Positions 25,173-34,077 of a stretch of DNA of 64,000 nucleotides are shown here, piece by piece. The translations under genes and the position numbers were made by a program. Source of the DNA: Algoriphagus pacificus (GTDB lineage Bacteria > Bacteroidota > Bacteroidia > Cytophagales > Cyclobacteriaceae); contig NZ_JAFKCU010000001.1 of NCBI RefSeq assembly GCF_017254845.1, positions 827,048 to 891,047 of the forward strand, read 5' to 3'. Each line of letters starts with the position of its first letter. Positions within the stretch are counted from its first letter, which is position 1. A model generated the notes under the pieces. That model searched no databases. It was not told the DNA's origin and saw nothing but the letters and a program-made list of their open reading frames with translations.

Positions 25173-26951
25173 TTAATCTTGTTTTTGTCTAATCAATCTT
25201 TTCCTGTAAGCGTTGAAAATTCTTGACTTGGAAACGAAGCCCAAATAAACTCCATTTTCGATTACAGGAAGATTCCAGGCGCCAGAGCTTTCAAATTTAT
25301 CCATCGCTTTTTGCATATTCTCAGTAGCCAATAGGATTTCTGGAGGACTATGCATCAAATCCCGAATAAAAATAGTTTCCTGTCTAGTGGTGTCAAACAT
25401 GATGTCTCGGATATCGTCCAAAGTGATGATACCTCTCAGTGCTTTTTTATCATCGACCACAGGGAAAATGTTCCTTTTTGAAATTTTTACTAGATCTATC
25501 AGGTCTTTTAATTTCGCATCAGGGTGCACAGGCAGTAGATCCCGTTCTATCACATGCGTGATATCTATGAGCTCTAGCAATTCCTGATCTTTGGATTCAG
25601 GAATAAACTTTCCTTTATCTTTTAATTGAAGTGAGTATAAGCTGTCCTTTTGATAATAAGTAGTTGTGATGAAGGAAATCGCCGACACAAACATCAGCGG
25701 TACAAAAAGCTCATAACCTCCCGTAATTTCTGCAATTAAGAATATCGCAGAAAGTGGAGAATGCTGCACCCCGCTCATAACTCCACACATCGCGACAAGC
25801 GTAAAAGAAGCCAATGGCAAAGGAATATGGAATCCAAAAAGATTCTTGGAATAGGCGAAACCAAATCCTACTATTCCCCCTACATAAAGGGAAGGTGCAA
25901 AAATACCGCCGCTACCACCACCACCAATTGTCAAGGCCGAGGCTATGGGTTTCACCAAAATGATCAAAACCAGAAAGACAATGATCATGTATGGATTTTC
26001 TATCACAGAAAAAAATGGGCTTCTATTTAAGATTTCAGCCGACTTTCCGTCAATCAATTGGTTCAGGGTAGAATAACCTTCACCGTAAATGGGAGGAAAG
26101 AAGAAAACCATAAAACCCAACAAGGCACCACCGTAGAGCATGCGTAAAGTTTGGCTTTCCAGACCCTCCATTGCTGTTTCTGTTCTTCTGACAGCTCTGC
26201 TAAAATAAAGTGAAACAAGCCCGCAGATTATACCCAATAATAGGTAATAGGGCATGTGTGCAGCTTGGAAAGTTTCAGAGAAGTTGAACTTAAAGATCGA
26301 GTCTTTTCCGATGATGATCATGGAAGTTAACGAGCCCATCACTGATGCTATTAGCAGGGGAATGAAACTCGCTGTGCTAATTTCCATCAGGATTACCTCA
26401 ATGGCAAAAATCACTGCACCAATAGGCGCTCCAAATATGGCTGATATTGCGGCTGCAGCTCCACAACCAATCAATAAGGTTCTTTTCTTTGCATTTAAAT
26501 GCATCAAAAGCCCTGTATTTGATCCTATAGCAGAACCTGTGACAACCATCGGTGCTTCTAATCCGACCGAACCACCAAATCCAACAGTAAGTGCCGAAGT
26601 GAATAGCCGGCTATACATTTTCACCCGAGGGATCAAACTTTGCTTTTTGGAGATATTGAACAAGACATCTGGGATACCATGGCCCCCAACGTCCTTAAAA
26701 ATGTATTTCCCAACGAAATATGCAGCCGCGATCCCTATCATAGGATAAAGGATGTAAAGAAAATTAGCGTACTCGTTGTAAAAATCCTCAGTTAGAAATT
26801 CTTGAATGGCATGTACGCCACTTTTCAACATTACCGCTGCAAGCCCAGAAATGATCCCAATGATTCCACTCAGGATAATAATAAAAGATTGATTACTCAG
26901 GTGCCTGAGTCGCCAGATTAAAAGTTTTGTGATGAAATCTGTTTTCGGCAA
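25173..26951 (-). CDS. ClC-family chloride channel/transporter with C-terminal CBS pair
   Basis: A 592-residue membrane protein of the voltage-gated chloride channel family (PF00654) with about ten to twelve membrane segments. Selectivity-filter motifs are visible: GGSVGLEAPMVVTGSAIG, with the gating-type Glu, and GGGGSGGIFAPSLYVGG. Two CBS domains occupy about residues 450-585 (DLLPVHPDAKLKDLIDLV and SPPEILLATENMQKAMDKF) and probably bind a nucleotide. The start is taken as TTG at 26951. The next Met is inside the first membrane helix, so an alternative start codon is needed. It lies 70 bases behind the M28 peptidase gene on the same strand. Confidence 0.92.
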   Translation of the reverse strand: MPKTDFITKLLIWRLRHLSNQSFIIILSGIIGIISGLAAVMLKSGVHAIQEFLTEDFYNEYANFLYILYPMIGIAAAYFVGKYIFKDVGGHGIPDVLFNISKKQSLIPRVKMYSRLFTSALTVGFGGSVGLEAPMVVTGSAIGSNTGLLMHLNAKKRTLLIGCGAAAAISAIFGAPIGAVIFAIEVILMEISTASFIPLLIASVMGSLTSMIIIGKDSIFKFNFSETFQAAHMPYYLLLGIICGLVSLYFSRAVRRTETAMEGLESQTLRMLYGGALLGFMVFFFPPIYGEGYSTLNQLIDGKSAEILNRSPFFSVIENPYMIIVFLVLIILVKPIASALTIGGGGSGGIFAPSLYVGGIVGFGFAYSKNLFGFHIPLPLASFTLVAMCGVMSGVQHSPLSAIFLIAEITGGYELFVPLMFVSAISFITTTYYQKDSLYSLQLKDKGKFIPESKDQELLELIDITHVIERDLLPVHPDAKLKDLIDLVKISKRNIFPVVDDKKALRGIITLDDIRDIMFDTTRQETIFIRDLMHSPPEILLATENMQKAMDKFESSGAWNLPVIENGVYLGFVSKSRIFNAYRKRLIRQKQD

Positions 26952-27021
26952 AATTCTGTTGGAAAATCCTTCAATTAACTTACAAATTAAGCATCCTTTC
27001 AGCCAATCCGAAAGAATGGGT

Positions 27022-27945
27022 CTATTCTTTCAATAAATTCTGATCAAGTGCGATGGCACATTTTAAAATGAGATTGACAGCATCAAAGTAAAAATCAGGC
27101 TGAATGTTGCCAAACTCATCACTTGGTTTGTGGTAATCTTTATGATCTTCAACACCAAAATAAATATGTGGAACTCCTTTTTCCAGAAAGGCTCCATGAT
27201 CAGAGGATTTGCTCCAGTCATCCCTGCCCGTATTAGGTAAGTCATGCCCAAATTTCAAACTTGGTTTTTGACCTCTTGAAGCGGCTTCCAGAATAGGCTT
27301 GAAAGTTGGATTTTGGTAGGTACCAGAGGCATATAATTCTCCATTCTCATTTCTGGAAATCATATCCATATTGATGTTCAAAACAATATCTTCCAAAGGA
27401 AACGGAAAATCATTTACCAAGGCTCTTGCTCCTTGTAGGCCCATTTCTTCGGCGTCTAATGCAATGAAAATCATGCTGTGCTTCGGCCTGTTCTTTTTGA
27501 AATATTCTGCCAAAGCAAGCAAAGCGGCCGTTCCAGAGGCATTATCATCTGCTCCATTATAAATCGAATCGCCCTCAACAGCTCTCCCAATTCCCACATG
27601 ATCAAAGTGGGCAGTAATCACAATTAATTTTCTGGATTCACTTCCTGCTACAAACCCTTCTACATTCACACCTTCAATAGGTTCAGGGTTTCTTCTGCTT
27701 TCGAAGGAAAATACCTGCTCATGATTCTTATAATGAGTAGTTAAACCTATCTCATTGAATTTTTCAATCAGGTACTTTCTAGCTCTTAGATTTTCTTCGG
27801 TACCGGTTTTTCTGCCTTTGAAATCATCTGAGGAAAGGTATTCCAGATTGTTTAAAAGAGATTTTTTATCAACTTGCTGTGCCTGTAGCCCAGTGAATGT
27901 AGATAAATAGAATAGGAAGAAGGAAAATTTCAAAAAGGACTTCAT
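27022..27945 (-). CDS. M28-family zinc metallopeptidase, exported
   Basis: A 307-residue exported aminopeptidase-like enzyme with a signal peptide ending GLQAQ. The two-zinc centre is complete: His and Asp in ITAHFDHVG, bridging Asp in YNGADDNASG, the catalytic Glu pair in LDAEEMGLQG, Asp in NINMDMIS and the final His in VPHIYFG. Such enzymes remove N-terminal residues from peptides in the periplasm or outside the cell. It lies upstream of the ClC gene on the same strand and is divergent from the unknown secreted protein gene. Confidence 0.92.
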   Translation of the reverse strand: MKSFLKFSFFLFYLSTFTGLQAQQVDKKSLLNNLEYLSSDDFKGRKTGTEENLRARKYLIEKFNEIGLTTHYKNHEQVFSFESRRNPEPIEGVNVEGFVAGSESRKLIVITAHFDHVGIGRAVEGDSIYNGADDNASGTAALLALAEYFKKNRPKHSMIFIALDAEEMGLQGARALVNDFPFPLEDIVLNINMDMISRNENGELYASGTYQNPTFKPILEAASRGQKPSLKFGHDLPNTGRDDWSKSSDHGAFLEKGVPHIYFGVEDHKDYHKPSDEFGNIQPDFYFDAVNLILKCAIALDQNLLKE

Positions 27946-28015
27946 TAATTGAAATAGTTTGCGTTATGTATATTCGTAAAATTACTAAGCTATTAGACTC
28001 CACCTATTTCTTCGC

Positions 28016-28999
28016 ATGAAATATATTTTATCAGTTGTTTTTATTTTGAAATGCTCTTTCCTATGTTTGGCACAAGGGACCTTGCCAGAATCATTTTTTA
28101 ATGGGAAATCAGTTGTCATGGTTTCAAATGATCCTGGAGCTAGACCAAATATGACCTGGAAAGCTTTAGCAGATAGCGTTCACACTTCATTGGTCGAGGC
28201 AGGGGGTGATCCAATAGGGTATTTTGAATTGGAGCAATTGACAATTTCTGAAGCGGTTCAGGCAGATTATGCTAAAGCATTTGCAACTCGCCTAGTCAAA
28301 AATATCATTTTTGTAACCCGCCAGAAGAACAATACTACAATTCATGTGGCTCCGTTTACAAATGATGCCCAAATGATACCTTCTACGAGCTTATATGGAG
28401 TAAGTGCTGGAGATTTCAAAGCCGCCGCTAGCCAATTCGCCGCTATAGGAGAAAATTCCAAAACCAAGAATTTATTGGTTTTGGATGTGCCGGAGTTTCC
28501 TAGCATAAATAGTGAAGAATCTGTTGCAAGTCTTAAGTTTTTACCAAGAAATCCTCTAAATCTTGAAGTTTTTAAACTGGGAATTCCTATTGAGGGCTCT
28601 TCAGCAGAGACAGGATTACTGAGTTATTTCAGGTATGATATGTACGGCAAGTCACAAGCTACTATTCTAGCCGAACAAGAAGCTCAAAAGTCTGGATTAG
28701 AACAGATTTTAAAAGCAGAGTATCCCTATGAAACCGCTTGGCTTACTGAAGCAAAAACTAATGAAGAATTAATTAAAGAAAAGATTCAATTCATTTTGGT
28801 GAAAGTGGAGGGAAGGGAATCCGATATGATGAAAAGTATGGGAGTGGAAATACCCGAGGGAGAAACTTCCAATAGGATTGTCGTAAAATATTACATCGAG
28901 CTCATAGTCCGAGATGAACTCTATATAGGTCCTAAATGGGATGCAGACCCAGATTGGAGAGTAGCTTTAAGAAATTTCCTGAGGAATTTAAAAGAATAG
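28016..28999 (+). CDS. Secreted protein of unknown function
   Basis: A 327-residue protein with a clear signal peptide (MKYILSVVFILKCSFLCLAQ). I do not recognise a family. It is acidic, with a mixed alpha/beta pattern and no membrane segment after the leader. The N-terminal part has FFNGKSVVMVSNDPGARPNM, and the C-terminal part alternates strand-like blocks (IQFILVKVEG, IVVKYYIELIVRDELYIG) ending in WRVALRNFLRNL. No metal-binding or nucleophile motif stands out. It is divergent from the M28 peptidase gene with a 70-base shared promoter region. Confidence 0.8.
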   Translation: MKYILSVVFILKCSFLCLAQGTLPESFFNGKSVVMVSNDPGARPNMTWKALADSVHTSLVEAGGDPIGYFELEQLTISEAVQADYAKAFATRLVKNIIFVTRQKNNTTIHVAPFTNDAQMIPSTSLYGVSAGDFKAAASQFAAIGENSKTKNLLVLDVPEFPSINSEESVASLKFLPRNPLNLEVFKLGIPIEGSSAETGLLSYFRYDMYGKSQATILAEQEAQKSGLEQILKAEYPYETAWLTEAKTNEELIKEKIQFILVKVEGRESDMMKSMGVEIPEGETSNRIVVKYYIELIVRDELYIGPKWDADPDWRVALRNFLRNLKE

Positions 29000-29202
29000 A
29001 CCTCCGAGAAGGAGGCCTACAGTTGAGTCAAATTAGGGGTGATTGAAACAACTTCTTTTATTCTATTTTTTATTACTGAATTAATTAATGTAGTAACATT
29101 TAATGTTGCTAAAGAAGCTATTAAAATCGAAATTTCCAACCTTCCCCAAATAATTTTATAAAGTGGCGTGGTTTTGTTATATTTTTTATTAACAAATTCC
29201 TT

Positions 29203-29769
29203 TTAATAGAGATTTTTGTTGAGGAAAGGAATCAAAGCTAAAATGATGGCTTGGGAATAATAGGCTTTCCTATCCACCACTCCATGCGTTAAGATTCCTA
29301 CCGATCCTCCTTGTTGCTTGGAGTTTTCCTGAGCAAAAACCGTATCATCTGCCTCTCCTAATTCCATTCCTCCCTGAACTAGTTTTTGAACTTGAGCGGG
29401 CAAATAAAAAGTACCGGTTTTGGCTTGACTGGATTTGCCATCCCTATCTTCAATATAAATCCAAGCAAAGGCAAACATGCCATGCTCGTCATCGTCTATT
29501 CCGCCTTCGATTCCAACCCAGAAGCTGGCTTCAGGAAAGGTTTTTTTGGCATTCTTGGCCCTATTCTTTGCACCTAAATAAGTTTCTGGATCTCCTTTTG
29601 GTTGATCAGGAACTCCCGATGCGGCATTTACTCCATTTACTAGGAAAGCTTTTGAAAAAGCCTCTGAAAAGGCATTTTCTGTACAAGAAATTTTTACTGG
29701 ATTCTTACTTCCAACAATAACTAGCTGCTTTTCAGAATCCTGAAAGTTTACTCTTTTTGGGAAATTCAT
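29203..29769 (-). CDS. Inosine/xanthosine triphosphatase, YjjX/DUF84 family
   Basis: A 188-residue house-cleaning nucleotide triphosphatase of the ITPase-like fold. The family signature VIVGSKNPVKISCTENAF is near the N-terminus, and the segment FWVGIEGGIDDD carries acidic residues in the position used for Mg2+ and substrate. YjjX-type enzymes hydrolyse ITP and XTP to monophosphate or diphosphate forms to keep deaminated purines out of nucleic acids. It lies directly behind yebC on the same strand but is separated from it by a terminator hairpin. Confidence 0.85.
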   Translation of the reverse strand: MNFPKRVNFQDSEKQLVIVGSKNPVKISCTENAFSEAFSKAFLVNGVNAASGVPDQPKGDPETYLGAKNRAKNAKKTFPEASFWVGIEGGIDDDEHGMFAFAWIYIEDRDGKSSQAKTGTFYLPAQVQKLVQGGMELGEADDTVFAQENSKQQGGSVGILTHGVVDRKAYYSQAIILALIPFLNKNLY

Positions 29770-29775
29770 AGATAT

Positions 29776-29801
29776 AAAAAAACCTAGGCGGTGAGCCTAG
29801 G
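29776..29801 (-). terminator. Terminator hairpin at the 3' end of yebC
   Basis: A 7-base stem, CCTAGGC (29783-29789) with GCCTAGG (29795-29801), is followed on the minus strand by seven T. The stem includes the yebC stop codon (29797-29799). Confidence 0.82.
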
Positions 29802-30504
29802 CCATGTTAGTGAATACTTGATTGACATCGTCGTCTTCTTCCATTTTTTCGATCATCTTGTTGATGACTTCTTCTTGCTCTTCGGTCAGTTCAGTCAGCG
29901 TAGTCGGGAACCTCTGGAAATCTGCACTGATGACTTCAATTCCTTTTTCTTCCAAAGCTTTTTGCATGGTTCCGAAATCAGAAAACTCAGTGTAGACGAA
30001 TAATTCTCCTTCGTTTTCATCAATTTCAGAAAGTCCGTAGTCGATTAATTCCAACTCCAATTCCTCCATGTCCCAGTCTCCTTGTGCGAATCTAAAAACT
30101 GCTTTGTGATCAAACATAAAGCTTACAGATCCTGAAGTACCCAAAGATCCTCCGGCTTTGGTAAAATAAGATCGGACGTTAGCTACGGTTCTGTTGATAT
30201 TATCTGTGGAAGTTTCAACGATAACGGCTATTCCAAATGGGCCATAACCTTCGTATACTACTTCCTCGTAATCTTTTTCATCTTTGTTTGAAGCCCTTTT
30301 GATAGCAGCTTCAATTCTATCCTTAGGCATTTGGGCGCCTTTGGCATTTTGGATGATTGTTCTTAATCTCGGGTTTGAAGTGGGGTCTGGTCCTCCGGCT
30401 TTAACCGCCATGACGATTTCTTTTCCCAGACGAGTAAAAACTTTGGACATTTTGTCCCAACGCTTGAATTTTCTTTCTTTTCTGAATTCAAATGCTCTTC
30501 CCAT
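29797..30504 (-). CDS. yebC: YebC/PmpR-family translation or transcription regulator
   Basis: A 235-residue YebC family protein. The N-terminal helical domain starts GRAFEFRKERKFKRWDKMSK, followed by AGGPDPTSNPRLRTIIQNAK, both typical. The two ferredoxin-like domains contain YEGYGPFGIAVIVE and GSLGTSGSVSFMFDHK. Members have been described as DNA-binding regulators and more recently as ribosome-associated factors that relieve stalling at proline stretches. The length is normal. It stands alone with its own terminator. Confidence 0.93.
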   Translation of the reverse strand: MGRAFEFRKERKFKRWDKMSKVFTRLGKEIVMAVKAGGPDPTSNPRLRTIIQNAKGAQMPKDRIEAAIKRASNKDEKDYEEVVYEGYGPFGIAVIVETSTDNINRTVANVRSYFTKAGGSLGTSGSVSFMFDHKAVFRFAQGDWDMEELELELIDYGLSEIDENEGELFVYTEFSDFGTMQKALEEKGIEVISADFQRFPTTLTELTEEQEEVINKMIEKMEEDDDVNQVFTNMA

Positions 30505-30649
30505 GGTATGCTTTATTTGGGAGGTAAAAATAGTAAATCTTTTGATCTATGGGTTAATCTGACAAAAACCATCCCTATAAATTAGAATTACCTATGGCTT
30601 TTTTGTCCTCATCCAAACCAAATCCGTAAGGTATTTTAAACTTCAGCCT

Positions 30650-31981
30650 ATGTTACCCCCAGCTCAACAACCCATTCCAAATATTCCTGATTCCGGTCTC
30701 AAAAAAGTCGTCATTGTAGGTGGCGGATTTGCTGGTTTAAAGCTTGCCAGAAAATTAAAATCAGGACCTTATCAAGTCATTTTATTAGACAAAAATAATT
30801 ACCATCAGTTTCAGCCATTGTTTTATCAGGTTGCTACTGCAGGTCTGGAGCCAAGTGCTATTTCATTCCCTTTAAGGAAAATTTTTCATAATACCCCGAA
30901 TACGATCTTTAGAATGGCAGAAGTTCATTCTTTTGATTCCCGGATGAAGCGATTGTATACAGAAATCGGTTTCATAGATTATGATTATCTGGTTTTGGCT
31001 ATGGGTGCAGACACCAATTATTTCGGCAATAAAGCCATTGAATACTTTTCTGTCCCAATGAAGACAGTTTCTGAAGCCCTTTACATCAGAAATAAGATTA
31101 TTTCCAATTATGAACGGGCAATCAATATTGAGAAAATGGATGACCGGAAATCTCTGATGAATGTCGTCATTGTTGGAGGAGGGCCTACAGGCGTGGAGTT
31201 AGCAGGTGCGATGGCAGATCTAAGGAATAATGTCTTTCCAAAAGATTACCCGGAGCTTAATTTCAGTAACATGAAGGTCGTTCTGATAGAGGCTGGTCCC
31301 AAGCTTCTTGCAGCAATGTCTGCAGAGTCACAACAACATTCTTTGAAATATCTGAATGATCTAGGTGTTGAGGTGATGCTGGATACAAAAGTTCATGATT
31401 ACGATGGAGAAACCGTCAAATTAGAAAGAAAAGATCCGATCCATACGCATACTTTGCTTTGGGCGGCAGGGATTAAGCCTAATTATATCGAAGGTCTTGG
31501 TCAGGAACATTACGCTCCAAATGGCCGAATCTATGTGGATGAATACAATGAAATCTTAGGAGAGAATGGCATTTTTGTTTTGGGAGATGTGGCTTTACTG
31601 AGAGAGGAAAACTATCCAAAAGGCCATCCACAAGTTGCTCAAGTAGCCTTACAGCAAGCGGAGAATTTAGGGAAGAACCTATTGAAGGTAGCTGAAGGAA
31701 AAGAGAGAAAACCATTTCACTACAAAGATTTGGGCTCGATGGCCACTGTCGGTAGAAAAAGAGCTGTCGTTGACCTACCATTTATGAAGTTTCAAGGGAT
31801 GATGGCCTGGTTGACTTGGCTTTTTGTACACTTGATGGCAATTCTTGGGGTTAAGAATAAGCTGTTCATTTTTATGGATTGGGCTTGGAATTACCTGAGC
31901 TTTGATCCGAGTCTTAGGTTATTGATTAAACCTAAATATGTTCGGGCAAGTGAGAGAAAAGAGCTGATTGAGGAGAAATAG
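30650..31981 (+). CDS. ndh: Type II NADH:quinone oxidoreductase (NDH-2)
   Basis: A 443-residue single-subunit flavoprotein that passes electrons from NADH to quinone at the inner face of the membrane without pumping protons. The FAD motif is VVIVGGGFAGLKLARKL, the NADH motif is VVIVGGGPTGVELAGAMAD, and the third FAD contact is GENGIFVLGDVA. The quinone-side segment ATAGLEPSAISFPLR is present. The C-terminal part (about 385-430) has the amphipathic or membrane-associated helices MMAWLTWLFVHLMAIL and KNKLFIFMDWAWNYL. A strong terminator follows. Confidence 0.92.
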   Translation: MLPPAQQPIPNIPDSGLKKVVIVGGGFAGLKLARKLKSGPYQVILLDKNNYHQFQPLFYQVATAGLEPSAISFPLRKIFHNTPNTIFRMAEVHSFDSRMKRLYTEIGFIDYDYLVLAMGADTNYFGNKAIEYFSVPMKTVSEALYIRNKIISNYERAINIEKMDDRKSLMNVVIVGGGPTGVELAGAMADLRNNVFPKDYPELNFSNMKVVLIEAGPKLLAAMSAESQQHSLKYLNDLGVEVMLDTKVHDYDGETVKLERKDPIHTHTLLWAAGIKPNYIEGLGQEHYAPNGRIYVDEYNEILGENGIFVLGDVALLREENYPKGHPQVAQVALQQAENLGKNLLKVAEGKERKPFHYKDLGSMATVGRKRAVVDLPFMKFQGMMAWLTWLFVHLMAILGVKNKLFIFMDWAWNYLSFDPSLRLLIKPKYVRASERKELIEEK

Positions 31982-32003
31982 CCATTTAAGGTTTGTTAAC
32001 AAC

Positions 32004-32037
32004 AAAAGGGAGGTTCTGATTAAACCTCCCTTTTTTA
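32004..32037 (+). terminator. Rho-independent terminator of ndh
   Basis: A perfect 12-base stem (AAAAGGGAGGTT with AACCTCCCTTTT), 7-base loop and T run lie about 25 bases after the ndh stop codon. Confidence 0.9.
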
Positions 32038-32070
32038 TTGCTGTCTAAAAGACAAACAAATCCATAAGAC

Positions 32071-32505
32071 ATGAAAAAATTAATTTTAGCAGCAGCACTA
32101 GTATGCATGGCAACATTTGGTGCTTTTGCCCAACAGCAAAAAAGAGGCGAAACAGCTACTCCGGAAGAAAGAGCTCAAAGACAAACAGAGAGAATGGCTG
32201 AGCAGCTTCAGCTTTCAGAAACTCAAAAAGCTCAGATTTTGGCAATCAATCTAGAGCATGCGAAAAAAAGGCAAGCAGAGATGGAAGCAAGAAAAGCTGA
32301 AATGGATGCTAAAAGGGAAGAAATGAAAGCGATGCGAGAAGAGATGAAAGCTCAAGATGAGCAAATCAAGGAAATCCTTACCGAAGAGCAAAGAGCAAAG
32401 TGGGAAGAACTAAAAGAAGCCCAAATGGATAGAAGAGGCCGAAGATCCGGAGGAGAGATCCGCGAAAGAGGAGAAATGCCTCAAAGAAAAAGAGGAGGTA
32501 ATTAA
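32071..32505 (+). CDS. Spy/CpxP-like periplasmic helical protein
   Basis: A 144-residue exported protein (signal peptide ending AFAQQ). The mature part is almost entirely helical and highly charged, with repeated EMxAxxEEMKA-type segments and two ends resembling the Spy/CpxP LTxxQ pattern: LQLSETQKAQILAI and EILTEEQRAKWEEL. It ends in an Arg/Gly-rich tail (DRRGRRSGGE). Spy family proteins are periplasmic chaperones or metal/envelope-stress sensors. Small heptad-rich proteins of this kind can also be assigned by composition alone, so the family is likely but not certain. Confidence 0.7.
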   Translation: MKKLILAAALVCMATFGAFAQQQKRGETATPEERAQRQTERMAEQLQLSETQKAQILAINLEHAKKRQAEMEARKAEMDAKREEMKAMREEMKAQDEQIKEILTEEQRAKWEELKEAQMDRRGRRSGGEIRERGEMPQRKRGGN

Positions 32506-32510
32506 AATAG

Positions 32511-32545
32511 GAAAGCCATCTGCCGAAGCGGATGGCTTTCTGTTT
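32511..32545 (+). terminator. Hairpin terminator after the Spy-like gene
   Basis: GAAAGCCATC (32511-32520) pairs with GATGGCTTTC (32531-32540), extended inside by two or three pairs. The T tract after it is short, so this is a weak call. Confidence 0.6.
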
Positions 32546-32597
32546 CGCAGGGTTGTCAACTAAACAGGGATTCTATTGGATTATTTGAGCTTTAGAC

Positions 32598-34076
32598 TCA
32601 ATCAATACCTGCGATTTCTTCTTCCACCTGAAAAAAGGATTCATCCTTTTGTGGTAGAGATGAGCTCCCCATTAGATATTCGTCTACTTTTACAGCAGCT
32701 TCCCTTCCTTCTGAGATCGCCCAAACTACTAAAGACTGTCCCCTGCGCATATCACCGGCAAGGAAAACTTTTGAGTTTGAACTTTGATAATTTTTAGATT
32801 TTGGAAGGGTGTTTTCCATGGTATCTACTCCAAAGGCTTCTAAAAGACCATTTTGAGCTGGTCCGCTATATCCAATTGCTATAAATGCACGATCGCAAGG
32901 AACCACTCTTTCAGTACCTTCTAACTCTTCGAAAGTCATTCTTCCGCCTTTTTCAACCCACTCAATATCGACGAGCTTTAACCCAGTCACTTCACCTTCA
33001 TCATTTCCAATAAATTCTTTTGTGAGGATAGAGAATACACGTTCTGCCCCTTCATCATGAGAACTTGATGTTCTCAAAGTCATAGGCCATTCTGGCCAAG
33101 GGTTTAAGGTATTTCTTTGTTTAGGTGGTTTCGGTAAAAGCTCAAGTTGTGTGATCGAAGCTGCACCGTGTCGATTCGATGTACCGATACAATCCGAGCC
33201 TGTATCTCCACCGCCGATGACAATGACATGCTTGTCTTTAGCTGAAATAGGATTTTCCTTTATTTCTCCATTGATCACGCGGTTTTGGTTACCCAAAAAC
33301 TCCATTGCAAAATGGACACCTTTTAATTTGTCACCGTTGATTCTTAGTTCTCTTGGTTGGCCTGCACCGGTAGAAAGTACGACTGCATCAAAGTTTCTAA
33401 GAATATTCTCCGCTTTGATGTTAAAACCGACTTCTGTGCCGCAAGTGAAAATAACTCCCTCTTGCTTCATGACATCAATTCGTCGATCGATAACCCATTT
33501 TTCTAATTTGAAATCAGGTATACCATATCGAAGCAAACCGCCAGGTTTGTTGTCTTTTTCAAAGACCGTAACCTCATGACCAGCTTGATTTAATTGATCA
33601 GCTGCTGCCAAACCAGCAGGTCCCGAACCAATGACTGCTACTTGCTTGCCCGTTCTTTTCTCAGGTGGGCTTGGTTGAATCAGTCCCAGTTCATAGGCTT
33701 TCTCAGCGATGCTTTTCTCAATCAGTTCGATAGCAACCGGGTCTTTGTTGATTCCCAAAACACAGCTTGCCTCGCAAGGGGCAGGACAAATTCTTCCTGT
33801 AAACTCTGGGAAGTTGTTTGTGCTTTTTAGAATCTGGATAGCCTGTTCCCACTCCTGATTGTAAACTGCATCATTGAATTCTGGAATCACATTGCCTAAC
33901 GGACATCCGTTATGGCAAAATGGAATCCCACAGTCCATGCATCTTGCAGCCTGATGATTTAATTGCTCGCCAGAAAATGGCTTATAAATTTCCTTGTAAT
34001 CGCCGATCCTTTCTTTTGGATCACGGCTCAAAGGAGTTTCTCTCTTGAATTGTAAAAAACCTTCTTTCGCTCCCAT
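32598..34076 (-). CDS. gltD: Glutamate synthase small subunit
   Basis: A 492-residue iron-sulfur flavoprotein that takes electrons from NAD(P)H and delivers them to GltB for glutamate formation. The N-terminal Fe-S cysteines are in RCMDCGIPFCHNGCP and ICPAPCEASC. The FAD motif AVIGSGPAGLAAADQL is near residue 150 and the NAD(P)H motif VIVIGGGDTGSDCIGTS near 285. The final FAD contact is KVFLAGDMRRGQSLVVWA. It starts 1 base after the gltB stop codon and is certainly coupled to it. Confidence 0.96.
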   Translation of the reverse strand: MGAKEGFLQFKRETPLSRDPKERIGDYKEIYKPFSGEQLNHQAARCMDCGIPFCHNGCPLGNVIPEFNDAVYNQEWEQAIQILKSTNNFPEFTGRICPAPCEASCVLGINKDPVAIELIEKSIAEKAYELGLIQPSPPEKRTGKQVAVIGSGPAGLAAADQLNQAGHEVTVFEKDNKPGGLLRYGIPDFKLEKWVIDRRIDVMKQEGVIFTCGTEVGFNIKAENILRNFDAVVLSTGAGQPRELRINGDKLKGVHFAMEFLGNQNRVINGEIKENPISAKDKHVIVIGGGDTGSDCIGTSNRHGAASITQLELLPKPPKQRNTLNPWPEWPMTLRTSSSHDEGAERVFSILTKEFIGNDEGEVTGLKLVDIEWVEKGGRMTFEELEGTERVVPCDRAFIAIGYSGPAQNGLLEAFGVDTMENTLPKSKNYQSSNSKVFLAGDMRRGQSLVVWAISEGREAAVKVDEYLMGSSSLPQKDESFFQVEEEIAGID

Positions 34077-34077
34077 C

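Noticed and set aside
25761-26748. Antisense frames inside the ClC gene
   Set aside because: The minus-strand gene has full family motifs over this stretch; the plus-strand frames have no recognisable domain.
29092-29110. Inverted repeat AGTAACATT/AATGTTGCT between two convergent genes
   Set aside because: Short, A+T-rich, with a mismatch and no T run; the position between gene ends argues against an operator.
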